Positions 43,323-52,826 of a stretch of DNA of 64,000 nucleotides are shown in pieces (position 1 is the first letter of the stretch; each line of letters begins with the position of its first letter). The notes below the pieces were generated by a model. That model was not told the DNA's origin and ran no database searches. It was given only the letters and a program-made list of their open reading frames with translations. The stretch is taken from the NCBI RefSeq assembly GCF_040545335.1, contig NZ_JBEPLU010000002.1:792264-856263 (forward strand), read 5' to 3'. The translations under genes and the position numbers were made by a program. Source of the stretch: Phenylobacterium koreense (GTDB lineage: Bacteria; Pseudomonadota; Alphaproteobacteria; Caulobacterales; Caulobacteraceae).

Positions 43323-44647
43323 TGCCTCGCCGCCGCGCTCACGCTCCTCTCAATGTCCTGATCAACAATCGACTTTGCGGCCGTTTGGAAAAGCAGCCTG
43401 GGGGCGCAATTAGCTTTCAGTACGATGGGAGTTGGCTCGACTGGAGATCGGCTTTCCCGATCTCCCTGTCCTTGCCGCTCCAGGAGTCTCCCTGGCGCGG
43501 CGAAGCTGTGGTGGCGGTGTTCGACAACCTGCTCCCCGACAACATCTCCGTGAGACGGCAGGTCGCAGAACGCACTGGCGCTGAAGGCGCGGACGCCTAC
43601 AGCCTCCTTGAACAGATCGGACGAGACTGCGTCGGCGCAATGCAATTCCTGCCTGACGGCGAGGAGGCCGACGTCAGGCAGCCCATCCAGGGCGAGCCGA
43701 TCAACGATGAGGAGATCGAGCGGCTACTGGCCAATCTGGCGCGGGCGCCCTTGGGGATTGACCCCGAGACCGAGTTTCGGATCTCCGTTGCCGGCGCGCA
43801 GGAAAAGACCGCGCTGCTTCGACATGATGGCCAGTGGATGCGACCGATCGGAACGACGCCGACCACCCACATCCTCAAGCCCCAGCTCGGCGAAATTCCG
43901 ACCTCCTCAGGCGTGATCGACCTTAGCGACAGTGTCGAGAACGAGCATTTCTGTCTCGCCCTGATGGAAAGCTTCGGCTTGCCTGTGGCGCGGACCGAAA
44001 TCGCGACCTTCGGGAATCGGAAGGTGCTGGTGGTTGAACGGTTTGATCGCGCGCCCCGCGGCGACCGACTACTCCGCCTGCCACAGGAGGACTTCTGCCA
44101 AGCGCTGTCGATACCCTCCAGCCGGAAATACCAGAAGGACCACGGGCCAAGCGCCGTAAGCCTCATCACCAGGCTACAGGAAAGCGATGATCCGCTTTCG
44201 GACCAGGCCAAGGTCTTCAAGAGCCAAATCATCTTCTGGCTTATCGGCGCCACCGACGGGCATGCAAAAAACTTCAGTCTGTTCCTGCGGCCGGGCGGCC
44301 GTTTCGAACTCACTCCCTTCTACGATGTCTTGACCGCCCAGCCGGCGTTCGACGCCAAGCACATCCCGCACAAGCACTTCACCCTGGCGATGTCCGCCGG
44401 GGCGAACCCTCACTACAAGATCCTCGACATCCACGGACGTCACTTTGTCGAAACGGCCAAGGCCGCAGGCTTGGGCCCAACACCCATCCGGCGCGTGTTG
44501 GACGAGGTTCTCGAGGCGGCGCCTTCGGCTGCTGACAAGGCGCTCGCGAAGATGCCAGCCGACTTTCCGCAAGCGATCCACGCTTCGGTGGCCAGCGCTA
44601 TCAAGACCCGTCTGCCGCGCCTCGAAACCGCAAACGAAGTGCTCTGA
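43322..44647 (+). CDS. hipA: HipA-type serine/threonine kinase toxin
   Basis: 441 residues, full-length HipA. N-terminal couple-hipA part includes SYDG-like QYDGSWLDWRSAFPISLSLP and VFDNLLPDN. The kinase P-loop is ISVAGAQEKTALL near residue 153, the catalytic loop ATDGHAKNFSLF near 313, and the metal-binding segment PFYDVL follows. HipA kinases phosphorylate aminoacyl-tRNA synthetases or related targets and cause dormancy. Co-transcribed with hipB. The 3' neighbour is a truncated LysR gene. Confidence 0.94.
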   Translation: MPRRRAHAPLNVLINNRLCGRLEKQPGGAISFQYDGSWLDWRSAFPISLSLPLQESPWRGEAVVAVFDNLLPDNISVRRQVAERTGAEGADAYSLLEQIGRDCVGAMQFLPDGEEADVRQPIQGEPINDEEIERLLANLARAPLGIDPETEFRISVAGAQEKTALLRHDGQWMRPIGTTPTTHILKPQLGEIPTSSGVIDLSDSVENEHFCLALMESFGLPVARTEIATFGNRKVLVVERFDRAPRGDRLLRLPQEDFCQALSIPSSRKYQKDHGPSAVSLITRLQESDDPLSDQAKVFKSQIIFWLIGATDGHAKNFSLFLRPGGRFELTPFYDVLTAQPAFDAKHIPHKHFTLAMSAGANPHYKILDIHGRHFVETAKAAGLGPTPIRRVLDEVLEAAPSAADKALAKMPADFPQAIHASVASAIKTRLPRLETANEVL

Positions 44648-44689
44648 CCGCTTTGGCGAAATAGCCACGGAACGGGCGTTCAGAGCTTG

Positions 44690-45002
44690 GCCGGATACCG
44701 TGACTGTCAGAACCCCGTTCGACCCTGCCTCTTGCAGCCGGGTCCGTCCAAGACTCAAGCGATCAAAACCGGCGCTGATATCGGGCAGCGCCTGTTGGGC
44801 CGCCTCGGTGAGAAACAAGTCGCGCGCGGCCAGTGCTGCCGCGATGGAACAAGGGCGCGCCGAGCCACTCTTCAAGCGTTCGGACGAGCTGACCAACGGC
44901 GGCCGGTGTCACCCCGAGTTCGCCCGCCGCTAGCGAGAAACTGCCGTGGCGGGCAGCGGCTTCGAAGGCCCGTAAGGCATTGAGATGAACCGGGGAGCGC
45001 AA
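44690..45002 (-). pseudogene. LysR-family regulator, broken (GcvA-like)
   Basis: Opens intact with RSPVHLNALRAFEAAARHGS, FSLAAGELGVTPAAVGQLVR and TLEEWLGAPLFHRG, a GcvA-type HTH. It then shifts frame after GRARL; the continuation LTEAAQQALPDISAGFDRLS and NGVLTVTVS is in another frame and stops being LysR-like near 44690. The effector-binding domain is missing. The frame break and truncation mean it is non-functional. Confidence 0.75.
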
Positions 45003-45028
45003 CTTCCGCCTCCCTAAGGCGCCGAGGC

Positions 45029-45817
45029 CTAAGGCGCCGAGGCTTCGCCGCGGATGTACAGCGTTGGGCTCACACCAATGGCGGTTCTGAAGGCGTAGGT
45101 GAATGCCGACGAAGAAGCGTAGCCCAGCTCAAGCGCGATCTGAGTGATATCCATGTCTCCACCCAACAGCTCGATGGACTTGAAGAGGCGCATGCGCCGG
45201 CGCCATGTCCGCAGGCTCATTCCTAGATCGGCCTCGAACCGACGGGTAAGCGTGCGAGCCGAGATGCCGAGTTGCGCGCTCCATTCCTCCGCAGAGCGAG
45301 AGTCAGTGGGATCTGCGTAGATGGCTTCGCATACCTGGGCCAGCATGGTCGTGCGCGGCCATGGTAGCGCCGCTGGAAGCGCCCGCGCGCGGCGTAACTG
45401 ATCGAGAACGAGGCCGGTCACCCGGTCTCGATAATCTGGATCGTCATCGGTCTCCTGCAGCGCCGCAGCTTCGGCAATCAGCGCTCGGAGCAACGGGCCG
45501 ACACTGAAGACCGCGGGATCGACCGGGAGGTCGCCGGTCACGGATGTGGAGATCCAGAGGCTGCGAAATTCTGCGCCCATCAGCGAGCCGACACGATGGC
45601 TGACTCCCGCTGGCAGCCAGACTGCTTGTCGCGGCGAAATGACAAAGGACCGGCCGGGGATGTTCACTGAAAGCACCCCCGAGATCGCGTAGGCGACCTG
45701 TCCCCAGTGATGCGAGTGTTCAGGGAAGTAGGTTCGTGGCGCGAGCGACTGAACACGCACGGTCAACGGGGTTGGCGATCCCAGATCGGGTGGAGCGGAA
45801 ATCTCACTCCAGGTCAT
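45029..45817 (-). CDS. AraC-family transcriptional regulator with cupin sensor
   Basis: 262 residues. N-terminal cupin (FPEHSHHWGQVAYAISGVLS, PRQAVWLPAGVSHRV), then the AraC DNA-binding domain with two HTHs: EEWSAQLGISARTLTRRFEA and ITQIALELGYASSSAFTYAF. Similar in plan to NimR-type regulators that control adjacent MFS exporters. It is divergent from the TPR-MFS-DsrE genes across about 140 bases, so it probably regulates them; the inducer is unknown. Confidence 0.92.
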   Translation of the reverse strand: MTWSEISAPPDLGSPTPLTVRVQSLAPRTYFPEHSHHWGQVAYAISGVLSVNIPGRSFVISPRQAVWLPAGVSHRVGSLMGAEFRSLWISTSVTGDLPVDPAVFSVGPLLRALIAEAAALQETDDDPDYRDRVTGLVLDQLRRARALPAALPWPRTTMLAQVCEAIYADPTDSRSAEEWSAQLGISARTLTRRFEADLGMSLRTWRRRMRLFKSIELLGGDMDITQIALELGYASSSAFTYAFRTAIGVSPTLYIRGEASAP

Positions 45818-45953
45818 CTCCGCCTCCGACTGTCTGCTGATCTACAAGTGATGTCGCCTAGTCGAGAGGCGGACAGCGAAAGCAGGGATATAGGAGTTGG
45901 CGCCTGCAGCGCCAGGGTGGGCCCCGGTGCGACGCGTGACGGAGAAAGCCCGA

Positions 45954-47276
45954 ATGGCGATGACCGACAGCTACGACTTGGCCCTCTCGACCAATTCAGA
46001 CGAGGCGGCGTCGAACTATCGGCGCGGCGTCGATCACATGCTGGCGATGTGGACCGGAGCCGAAGAAGCCCTCGACGCGGCGCTGCTGGCCGATCCCGAC
46101 TTCGCGCTCGCACGAGCGGCAAGAGCCCGACATCTCGCGGTCCGAGCCCAGATCGCTGACGCGCGCACTGAGATCGCGGCCGCTGAGGGACTCGTTGCCC
46201 GGCGTGGCACCGAACGTGAGCGCAGTCACGTCAACGTCCTGAGCCTCGCCCTCAGTGGGCAGTCGGCCAAGGCGCTAGACGCAGCGTTGGCCCATGCTGA
46301 TCTCTGGCCGCATGACACATTGATCCTTTCCTTGCCGCTGGGGGCCTTTGGTTTGTTCGCCTTCTCTGGCATGGCGCACCATGATCAGGCGCGCGTTGAT
46401 CTCTGCGAGCACCACGCCTCCAGCTTCACCGATGACGACTGGTGGTTCCTGACCAACCGGGGATGGTCGCTGGCCGAAAACGGCGAAGTCGCGCGCGGCC
46501 GCGCCATGCTCGAGCGTTCGCTGGAGATCCGCAGGGAAAGCGCCAACGGGGTCCACGCCCTGGCCCACGCCATGTACGAGGGCGGTGCAGGTGATGACGC
46601 CGGGGCGCTGATTGCGGACTGGCTGCCCGACTATGATCGCAGCGGGATTCTGCACGGGCACATTGCCTGGCACGGCGCGCTGGTGGCCCTGGAACGCGGC
46701 GACACCTCGAGCGCACTGGCGACCTATAAGGGATCAGTGCATCCGTCCGTCTCGAAGGGCATGCCGATCAACGTGGTGAGCGACACCGCCTCCTTCCTCT
46801 GGCGAATGCAGGCCTACGGCCACGAAGTCCCTGCTCAATCCTGGCGAGAAATCTCCGACTACGCGCATCGCGCGTTCCCGCGCGCAGGCCACAACTTCGT
46901 CGATCCCCACATGGCGATGATCGAGGCGGCGACCGGCGACCGCGAGGGTCTGACCAAGCGGGTCGAGGCGCTTGAGGACCTGATCGCAAAGGACGCCCTC
47001 AGCGCTGGAAAAGTCGTGCCGACGATCGCGCGCGCCGCTCAGGCATTCGCGGAGGCCGACTACGCGACCTGCATCAGAGTTCTCGAACCCCAGGCCCACG
47101 AAGTCGTGCGCATTGGCGGCAGCGGCGCCCAGCGCGAGATCATCGAGGACACTCTCCTCGTGGCGTTCATGCGTGATGGCCAAGCCGAAAAGGCGCGCGC
47201 GCTGCTCGACCGCCGTCTGCACCGTCGCCCTTCGCCTCGCGACGCCATGTGGCTCGCCAGCCTGCCGGTCGAGTAG
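45954..47276 (+). CDS. Tetratricopeptide-repeat protein (TTC38-like)
   Basis: 440 residues, helical repeats throughout: EEALDAALLADPDFALARAA, AENGEVARGRAMLERSLEIR, with a conserved central GVHALAHAMYEGG and a HGHIAWHGALVALERGD segment typical of the TTC38-like family. No signal peptide. The ATG at 45954 follows GGAGAAAG. First of three rightward genes; the MFS gene begins 5 bases after its stop. Role unknown, likely a cytoplasmic scaffold or enzyme-like protein. Confidence 0.85.
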   Translation: MAMTDSYDLALSTNSDEAASNYRRGVDHMLAMWTGAEEALDAALLADPDFALARAARARHLAVRAQIADARTEIAAAEGLVARRGTERERSHVNVLSLALSGQSAKALDAALAHADLWPHDTLILSLPLGAFGLFAFSGMAHHDQARVDLCEHHASSFTDDDWWFLTNRGWSLAENGEVARGRAMLERSLEIRRESANGVHALAHAMYEGGAGDDAGALIADWLPDYDRSGILHGHIAWHGALVALERGDTSSALATYKGSVHPSVSKGMPINVVSDTASFLWRMQAYGHEVPAQSWREISDYAHRAFPRAGHNFVDPHMAMIEAATGDREGLTKRVEALEDLIAKDALSAGKVVPTIARAAQAFAEADYATCIRVLEPQAHEVVRIGGSGAQREIIEDTLLVAFMRDGQAEKARALLDRRLHRRPSPRDAMWLASLPVE

Positions 47277-47280
47277 ACGC

Positions 47281-48513
47281 GTGCCCCACGACGCGACGAC
47301 CGCACTCGGGCAGAGCGCACAAGGCCTGTCCGATCGGCGCGAGCAACGCGGAAATATCGCCCGTCTCGCGATCGCCCAAGCCCTTGCCGGGGCGAATTCG
47401 ACAGTGATCTACGCCACCGGCGCAATCATCGGAGCCATGCTCGCGCCTGACAAAGCGCTGGCGACTTTGCCGATCTCCATCTTCGTCGTGGGCATGGCGG
47501 CCTGTATCCTGCCGAGCGGCGCCATCGCTCGGCGCCATGGCCGGCGCGCCGCGTTCCTGGCCGGGACATCGGGCGGCGTGTTGACCGGCCTGCTCGCCGC
47601 GATAGCCGTGGTGATGGGGTCGTTTTGGATCTTCTGCTTGGCGACCTTTTTCGGCGGCGCCTATGCAGCCGTGGTCCTCTCCTTTCGCTTCGCCGCCGCC
47701 GACTGCGTCGAACCCCAATGGCGGCCGCGGGCCCTTTCGATCGTGATGGCCGGCGGCGTCGCAGCCGGCGTCGTCGGGCCTCAGTTGGTCACCTACACGA
47801 TGAACCTGTGGCCGCCGCATATGTTTGCGGCGACGTTCCTCGCTCAAGCTGCCGTCGCTGTTCTTTCAGCTGTTGTAATCGCCGGCGTCCGCTTGCCGCC
47901 GCCGACCCCTGAAGAGCTCACCGGGGGGCGTTCCCTATTCGTCATCGCGCGGCAGCGGGAGTTCATCGTCGCGGTCATATGCGGCGCGGTTTCCTACATG
48001 CTGATGAACTTCCTGATGACGGCGGCGCCCCTGGCGATGCGCATGTGCGGACACTCGCAGGAAGCCTCGAACCTTGGCCTGCAATGGCACGTCATCGCAA
48101 TGTATGCGCCCAGCTTCTTCACCGGTCGGCTGATCACAAGGTTTGGCGCTGGCCGCGTGGTCGCCGTCGGCCTGGCGCTCACCGGCATCTCCGCCGCGAT
48201 CGGTCTCGCAGGCGTCGACATCGCGCACTTCTGGCTGACCCTGATCTTGCTCGGGCTTGGATGGAACTTCGGCTTCGTGGGGGCTTCGGCCATGGTCCTT
48301 GAGAGCCATCGCCCTGAGGAGAAGACCCGGGTGCAGGCGCTCAACGACTTCATCGTCTTCGGCACAATGGCGGTGGGCTCCTTCGCCTCCGGAAGCCTAC
48401 TGACCGCGCACGGCTGGCAGGTAGTGCTCTGGGTCTCTTTTGCCCACCTGGTCCTCGCGGTTGCTGCGCTGGGCTTGGCCGCCCGCCAGCCGGCGAAATC
48501 ACAGACAACCTAA
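47281..48513 (+). CDS. MFS transporter
   Basis: 410 residues with about 12 membrane helices; the loop between helices 2 and 3 has GAIARRHGRRAAFL, the MFS motif-A analogue. GTG start at 47281, 5 bases after the TPR gene. Ends with a hydrophilic tail AARQPAKSQ. The adjacent AraC regulator of NimR type suggests a small-molecule exporter, but the substrate cannot be told. Confidence 0.88.
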   Translation: MPHDATTALGQSAQGLSDRREQRGNIARLAIAQALAGANSTVIYATGAIIGAMLAPDKALATLPISIFVVGMAACILPSGAIARRHGRRAAFLAGTSGGVLTGLLAAIAVVMGSFWIFCLATFFGGAYAAVVLSFRFAAADCVEPQWRPRALSIVMAGGVAAGVVGPQLVTYTMNLWPPHMFAATFLAQAAVAVLSAVVIAGVRLPPPTPEELTGGRSLFVIARQREFIVAVICGAVSYMLMNFLMTAAPLAMRMCGHSQEASNLGLQWHVIAMYAPSFFTGRLITRFGAGRVVAVGLALTGISAAIGLAGVDIAHFWLTLILLGLGWNFGFVGASAMVLESHRPEEKTRVQALNDFIVFGTMAVGSFASGSLLTAHGWQVVLWVSFAHLVLAVAALGLAARQPAKSQTT

Positions 48514-48535
48514 GTTTCAAAGAGAGGCCATCTTC

Positions 48536-49075
48536 ATGCGGGTCACCCTCGGCGCGATCGCGCTCTCGCTCATCGTCGCCAATGCGGCCTTTGCAGAGTC
48601 CGTGAGGCAACCGCCCGCCGCCGTCCCTGGCTTTGGACAAGTCACCCTCACGCCAGAAATGGCCAATCCTGACCCCAAGCTCGACTACCGCGTCGTGTTT
48701 GATGTCACGCGAGGTGGCGACGATGCGGCGGCGCCGAACCCGGGCCTTGAACGCGTCGCGCGATTTGCAAACTATCTCAGCGCGGCGCGGGTCCCGTTGG
48801 AGGCGCGAAATCTCGTCGCGGTCGTTCATGGTGCGGCCACAAAGGCCATCCTCACCGATGCGGCCTACCAGGCGAAGTACGGTCGCCCGAACCCGACCAC
48901 CCCGCTGCTCGCCGCTCTGCGCGCCGCTGGGGTCGATGTCCATGTCTGCAGCGTCGTCTTGAGCCGCGCCGGAATTACGCCCGACATGGTTTCGTCAAGC
49001 GTCACCATTGACGCGGCCGCGATGGTGACAGAGGCGACACTTCAACTGAAGGGCTGGGCGCTCGTTCCTGGTTAG
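48536..49075 (+). CDS. Periplasmic DsrE-family protein
   Basis: 179 residues. N-terminal signal peptide (VTLGAIALSLIVANAAFAES). The mature domain has the DsrE/F-like pattern DYRVVFDVTRGG, FANYLSAARVPLEARNLVAV, VVHGAATKAIL and a cysteine in VDVHVCSVVLSRAGITPDMV. DsrE-type proteins handle sulfur or act in stress responses; the exact role here is unknown. Ribosome binding site AGAGAGG; 22 bases after the MFS stop, so likely same operon. Confidence 0.8.
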   Translation: MRVTLGAIALSLIVANAAFAESVRQPPAAVPGFGQVTLTPEMANPDPKLDYRVVFDVTRGGDDAAAPNPGLERVARFANYLSAARVPLEARNLVAVVHGAATKAILTDAAYQAKYGRPNPTTPLLAALRAAGVDVHVCSVVLSRAGITPDMVSSSVTIDAAAMVTEATLQLKGWALVPG

Positions 49076-49408
49076 CGCGCCTAGCGCGCGCCGGGCGCTA
49101 AGGTCGATGGCCATCCGGTCGCTGCCCATCCGTTAGAGACGTCTCACGTGCCCGCTCTGGCGCCGCTGCCCGTTGAGCGGTTGATGACCGTCTGGCGCCA
49201 TTTCCGGACATTGGCTTCCAGCCCAGGAGGAGACGTTCATTCGTTGCCGGAAAGCGGACCTACGCCCGGCTACCGCATCGTCGCGGTCCTGCGGGTGCCG
49301 GCAGATTAATCTCGGGCCTGTGCATGCTGCCCTGACGCCCGAGCGGCTCACGGGCACCGTGCCCGGCTTTACCCTGATGGCGCGGTCGAACCTACGCGGC
49401 GCCACAGA
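49076..49408. repeat. Gap with dispersed repeat, copy G
   Basis: About 330 bases without a gene. The repeat part covers about 49125-49275, with GACCGTCTGGCGCCA, a diverged TCCGGACATTGG and GGAAAGCGGACCTACG. The rest is featureless. Confidence 0.45.
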
Positions 49409-50287
49409 CTAGGCGTCTTCCTCGACCGGCGCGGTTGCGGAGGACTCGTCAGCCTCCGAAGTTGGGAGAATGCCGATCCCCGCCGCCGCGAGCCGTTCTA
49501 ACACCCCGATCATGCCGAGTTGGCCAACGGCCCAGATCGCGAGACCACGATCGCCGAGGACTCCTTCGTCGCACGCCTGGACCAGCGACAGGGCCTCGGC
49601 CTCAGTAAGGTCGCGCCCCGTCTTCGCGCAGGCGTAGGCATAGGTCGCCGGAAAGCGGCTACGCACCGCCAACCAAACGACTTCAGATACGGTCGCCGCG
49701 CGCAACAGAGCGCGACTGACCACCCAGCCTTTCGCGCCCCCTTCAACCAACTCCGGCAACACGTCCGCCAGGCGTTCGGGGTCGCCTTGCTTCGCGATCA
49801 GCCAGGATGCGCGATGCAAGCCGCTGGATCGCCAGACGGCGAGCGCCTGATCCGTATCGAACAGTTCTTCGTCATCACCGATCGCCTTGACCCACCGGCT
49901 GAGGGATCCCGCCGTGCCGCGGTCGCGCCACCGCTCCAGCGTGGCTTGGCGCGTCGCCGCGCCGAAGTAGCGGTAGAGATGAGAAAGCAGGGTATCGATG
50001 CGCTCGCGTTGGCGAGCGTCCCGAGGACTGATCACGAGCAGCTGGCGTGCTAACGCATCGAGTTCGGATAGCGCTGCCTTCTCCTCGCCCAGGCGCACCA
50101 GCCGGCCACGAACCGCACGGCGAACATAGGTCTCGGCGTCGAGCGTGCGGAGCGCCGCCGCGCAGATCTCCGCGGGCGCGAGGCAGGCCGCGTAGGCGTG
50201 GAGGAGGTTGCGCGCCATTCCATCATAGGACGGTCTGGCCCCGCATTCAGCCAGCCGTTGAAGGACCAGTTCAAGCTTTGCTGTCAT
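49409..50287 (-). CDS. Unknown helical protein
   Basis: 292 residues, almost entirely amphipathic helices (LELVLQRLAECGARPSYDGM, ERLADVLPELVEGGAKGWVV, LSLVQACDEGVLGDRGLAIW), with an acidic tail ending VEEDA. No membrane segment, signal peptide or catalytic motif. It looks like a HEAT-type or other alpha-solenoid, but I do not recognise a family. ATG at 50287. It is downstream of the MPN gene on the same strand, separated by 280 bases holding a dispersed repeat, so membership in that operon is doubtful. Confidence 0.7.
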   Translation of the reverse strand: MTAKLELVLQRLAECGARPSYDGMARNLLHAYAACLAPAEICAAALRTLDAETYVRRAVRGRLVRLGEEKAALSELDALARQLLVISPRDARQRERIDTLLSHLYRYFGAATRQATLERWRDRGTAGSLSRWVKAIGDDEELFDTDQALAVWRSSGLHRASWLIAKQGDPERLADVLPELVEGGAKGWVVSRALLRAATVSEVVWLAVRSRFPATYAYACAKTGRDLTEAEALSLVQACDEGVLGDRGLAIWAVGQLGMIGVLERLAAAGIGILPTSEADESSATAPVEEDA

Positions 50288-50384
50288 GGCTCATCCGAAC
50301 GCATTCCGGGTGACGATTCCAACTAGAGGCGACAAACTCAAGGTTCCGAATGCGCGCTCCAACTGAATGAGCGTGCCAGCCAGC

Positions 50385-50465
50385 GCCTCGGTCCGACGTC
50401 AGGGCTGCGCCAGGTGGCGACCTTGACATCGGGCCGGAGAGCGGACCTTGGAAGGTGTCGCCGAA
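50385..50465. repeat. Dispersed intergenic repeat, copy H
   Basis: A short copy: GCCAGGTGGCGACCTTGACA and GGAGAGCGGACCTTGGAAGG within the 284-base gap between the MPN gene and the helical protein. Noncoding. Confidence 0.4.
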
Positions 50466-50571
50466 ACTGCCGCTTCCAACCCACCCCCTAAATCGCGCCG
50501 GGTGAAGGCCAGCTCCGCGCCGCGACCAAAAAGCTCCGGCGTCGAGACGCACTCGTTTCGCAACTAGAGGC

Positions 50572-51069
50572 TCAGTCGGCGATCGCTGGGAAGCGCGGCC
50601 AGTTGCTCGGGGCGGCGAAGCTGCGCAGATCTCGTTCGTCCGTTTGCAGCCTGCCGAACAGTCCGGCGCGGCGCTGTGACCAGGCGCCGAGCGTCCAGTC
50701 GTCCGCTGCGCCCGCGGCGATCACCATCAACGCGCCCCGTACCCGGCGGGTCAGGTATCCCAGGGTCTTATGGTCCTGCTTGCTCATCTCGGCGATGCCG
50801 GCAGGGTGAGTGTGCCAGTCGCCGAGGTAGTCGAGGTCGCCTCTCGAGTCCGCAAATGCGGCTCGCAGCTCATGCAGCTGCCAAGCGTGGTCGGGTAGGA
50901 ACAGATGCCGCCCGTGCAGCGCCTTCGGGCCGGCCCCGATCAGATCGGCGACGATGGAGTCAGCGCCGTCGCGCCACCCCAGGAGAACTCCCCCGGTTTC
51001 CAGGGGAAAGAGCGCCCGCCCCTCCTCCACGATCTTGGCGCGAACGTGGTCCGCGATCCAGACGGTCAC
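50572..51069 (-). CDS. MPN/JAMM deconjugating protease (Cap3-like)
   Basis: 165 residues. The JAMM zinc-protease motif is complete: upstream glutamate in PLETGGVLLGW (about residue 20), then DWHTHPAGIAEMSKQD fitting HxHP-x7-SxxD. Such proteases remove ubiquitin-like tags; Cap3 in CBASS does this to CD-NTases. The GTG start at 51069 overlaps the E2-E1 stop (GTGA), so translation is coupled; an ATG at 51117 is a longer alternative. Third gene of the leftward operon peptide, E2-E1, MPN. Confidence 0.9.
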   Translation of the reverse strand: MTVWIADHVRAKIVEEGRALFPLETGGVLLGWRDGADSIVADLIGAGPKALHGRHLFLPDHAWQLHELRAAFADSRGDLDYLGDWHTHPAGIAEMSKQDHKTLGYLTRRVRGALMVIAAGAADDWTLGAWSQRRAGLFGRLQTDERDLRSFAAPSNWPRFPAIAD

Positions 51070-52823
51070 GCGCCGCCGCAACCTTCGCAGCGAGGCGACA
51101 ACGACGCGGCTGTCCATTGCGGCAGCCGTCGCTTTCCGTCCTTGGTCAGGGTCATGATCGCGACCTGCCAGTCGCCCGGATCGTAGGCGTCCGGCGCCAG
51201 CAGACCGACGGCGCTCCGGACGAGCTCCATCGACACCTCCTGGAGATCGAAAGCAGCGCCGGTGAAGGTGGGCTGGTTGCAGCCGATCGGCGTGACGGTT
51301 CCCCCCGGGTCGACGGCCGGCCGCGGGAAATTGGGGTCGGCCCAATGGGCCTGAAGGCAGACGTAGCAGGCCTCGCAGCCGGCCGGGAAGCGCGCGACGA
51401 CGCCGCCGGCCGCGCCTTCGGTAGCGTAGCCCATCGCGAACGGCTTTCGCAGCGCCCGGCAATAGTGCGCGATGGCCTCCTGGCATTCGGTCGACGCGGA
51501 GGCGTCCACCACTAGGTCAGCCTCGCGAATGGCGTCCCGCAGTACGCTGAGCGGATTGACGGATTCGGCGACGTCCGCAGCCGCCGTCGTGGCAGCGCCA
51601 ACTCGAAAAGGGCCTACGGCGACGACGACACCGGGGTAGTTGCGCTCGATGAAGTCCTTGAGCGCCAGCCCTTTACGCACACCCCAAGCAGTCCGGCCGA
51701 GCGGCCAGCGGACGCTGTTGCCCGGCTCGACGACGTCCGGCTCCAAGATGGTCAGGCGCTTAACGCCGGCCCGGGCGAGTTCAACCGCGGCGAAGCCGCC
51801 GATGGCGCCCGCCCCGATGAGAAGGACGTGCTTGCTCGCCAGCGCAGCCGCCACGGGCACGCGAACCTGCAGATCGCCCGTGACCCGGTATCCGCGGATC
51901 AGATTGTTTTCGCGGCGCCCTGTCTTCTTGTCGGTGGCGCTCGTGACGAAGAGCCATCCGTTCCCAGATCGCCCGGGGCCGTAAGCTAACTCTTCTTCGA
52001 AGACGAGGCCCGTAATGCTGTGTTCGGCTTGGCCGATCGCCCGCATCTTGGCGCGGACCGCCGGCTGCATGGCCGTGGCGTTCTCGATGGCGGCTTCCGC
52101 GGCCGCGAGGATGGCACCGACGTCCGTGGTGGCTGGCGGCACCATACGCACCCAGCGTCCCGGCACCTTCTGGGCGGGCCTTCCCGACAGGGCCATCGGG
52201 AACGGCTTAGCCAGCCAGCGCCCGGCGGCGGGCTCCACTCTGCGCAGGACGCCTTCGATCGCGTGCACGGCTATAGGGCGGACCGCGACCTCGAAGTGGG
52301 CGAACCCAACCGTGCCCTTGGGCAAGAGCTGGTCGCCGTCGAAGAAGATCGCGCAATCCTCCCCCGCGCAGTAGTCGTAGTAGGTGGACACCGGGTCAGG
52401 CGCCTGCTCCTCAAGCTCGGCCGCCGCCTCGAGTCGGCCGTCCTGCCGGGCCGCGTTGGCTGCGAAGACCTTGTCGAGCTGCTCGTACAGGAAGTCCGCG
52501 ACCCGTTGGCGGGAGCGCCATTCGCCGGACCCTTGCGTGATCAAGCAAAGTCCCTGGTCGATTGGGTGTTGGTGACGCGGGAAGCGCAAGTCCGGCGCGA
52601 CTACCGTGGGCCGGAAGAACGGATGCAGCGGTGAATAGCCGACGCGAAGGCGGATCAGTTCGTCGCCGCGCGGCCAAACCACGTCGAGGACCAGCACCCC
52701 CATCGACTGGTGGGCGATGGTGGCCTGCGCCCCACGGGCGGCGAACGCGTCCAGCTCGGCGGCTAAGAGGCCGGGCCAGGCTAACCACCAGCTGTCGTTC
52801 TGGAGCTGCGCGCCGTCTGCCAT
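51066..52823 (-). CDS. E2-E1 fusion ubiquitin-like conjugation enzyme (Cap2-like)
   Basis: 585 residues. N-terminal prokaryotic E2-like domain (about 1-150) with PRHQHPIDQGLCLITQ, where Cys93 is the likely E2 active site. The C-terminal E1/ThiF domain (about 325-585) has the ATP-binding HVLLIGAGAIGGFAAVELA near 337, then LTILEPDVVEPGNSVRW. CEACYVC (483-489) and CEGC at the C-terminus (579-582) probably bind zinc. Cys515 in TPIGCNQPTFTG is the candidate E1 cysteine. Size and order match Cap2 of type II CBASS, which joins the C-terminus of CD-NTases to targets. No ribosome binding site is evident; it starts 3 bases after the small upstream gene, so coupling is expected. Confidence 0.9.
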   Translation of the reverse strand: MADGAQLQNDSWWLAWPGLLAAELDAFAARGAQATIAHQSMGVLVLDVVWPRGDELIRLRVGYSPLHPFFRPTVVAPDLRFPRHQHPIDQGLCLITQGSGEWRSRQRVADFLYEQLDKVFAANAARQDGRLEAAAELEEQAPDPVSTYYDYCAGEDCAIFFDGDQLLPKGTVGFAHFEVAVRPIAVHAIEGVLRRVEPAAGRWLAKPFPMALSGRPAQKVPGRWVRMVPPATTDVGAILAAAEAAIENATAMQPAVRAKMRAIGQAEHSITGLVFEEELAYGPGRSGNGWLFVTSATDKKTGRRENNLIRGYRVTGDLQVRVPVAAALASKHVLLIGAGAIGGFAAVELARAGVKRLTILEPDVVEPGNSVRWPLGRTAWGVRKGLALKDFIERNYPGVVVAVGPFRVGAATTAAADVAESVNPLSVLRDAIREADLVVDASASTECQEAIAHYCRALRKPFAMGYATEGAAGGVVARFPAGCEACYVCLQAHWADPNFPRPAVDPGGTVTPIGCNQPTFTGAAFDLQEVSMELVRSAVGLLAPDAYDPGDWQVAIMTLTKDGKRRLPQWTAASLSPRCEGCGGA

Positions 52824-52826
52824 CGG

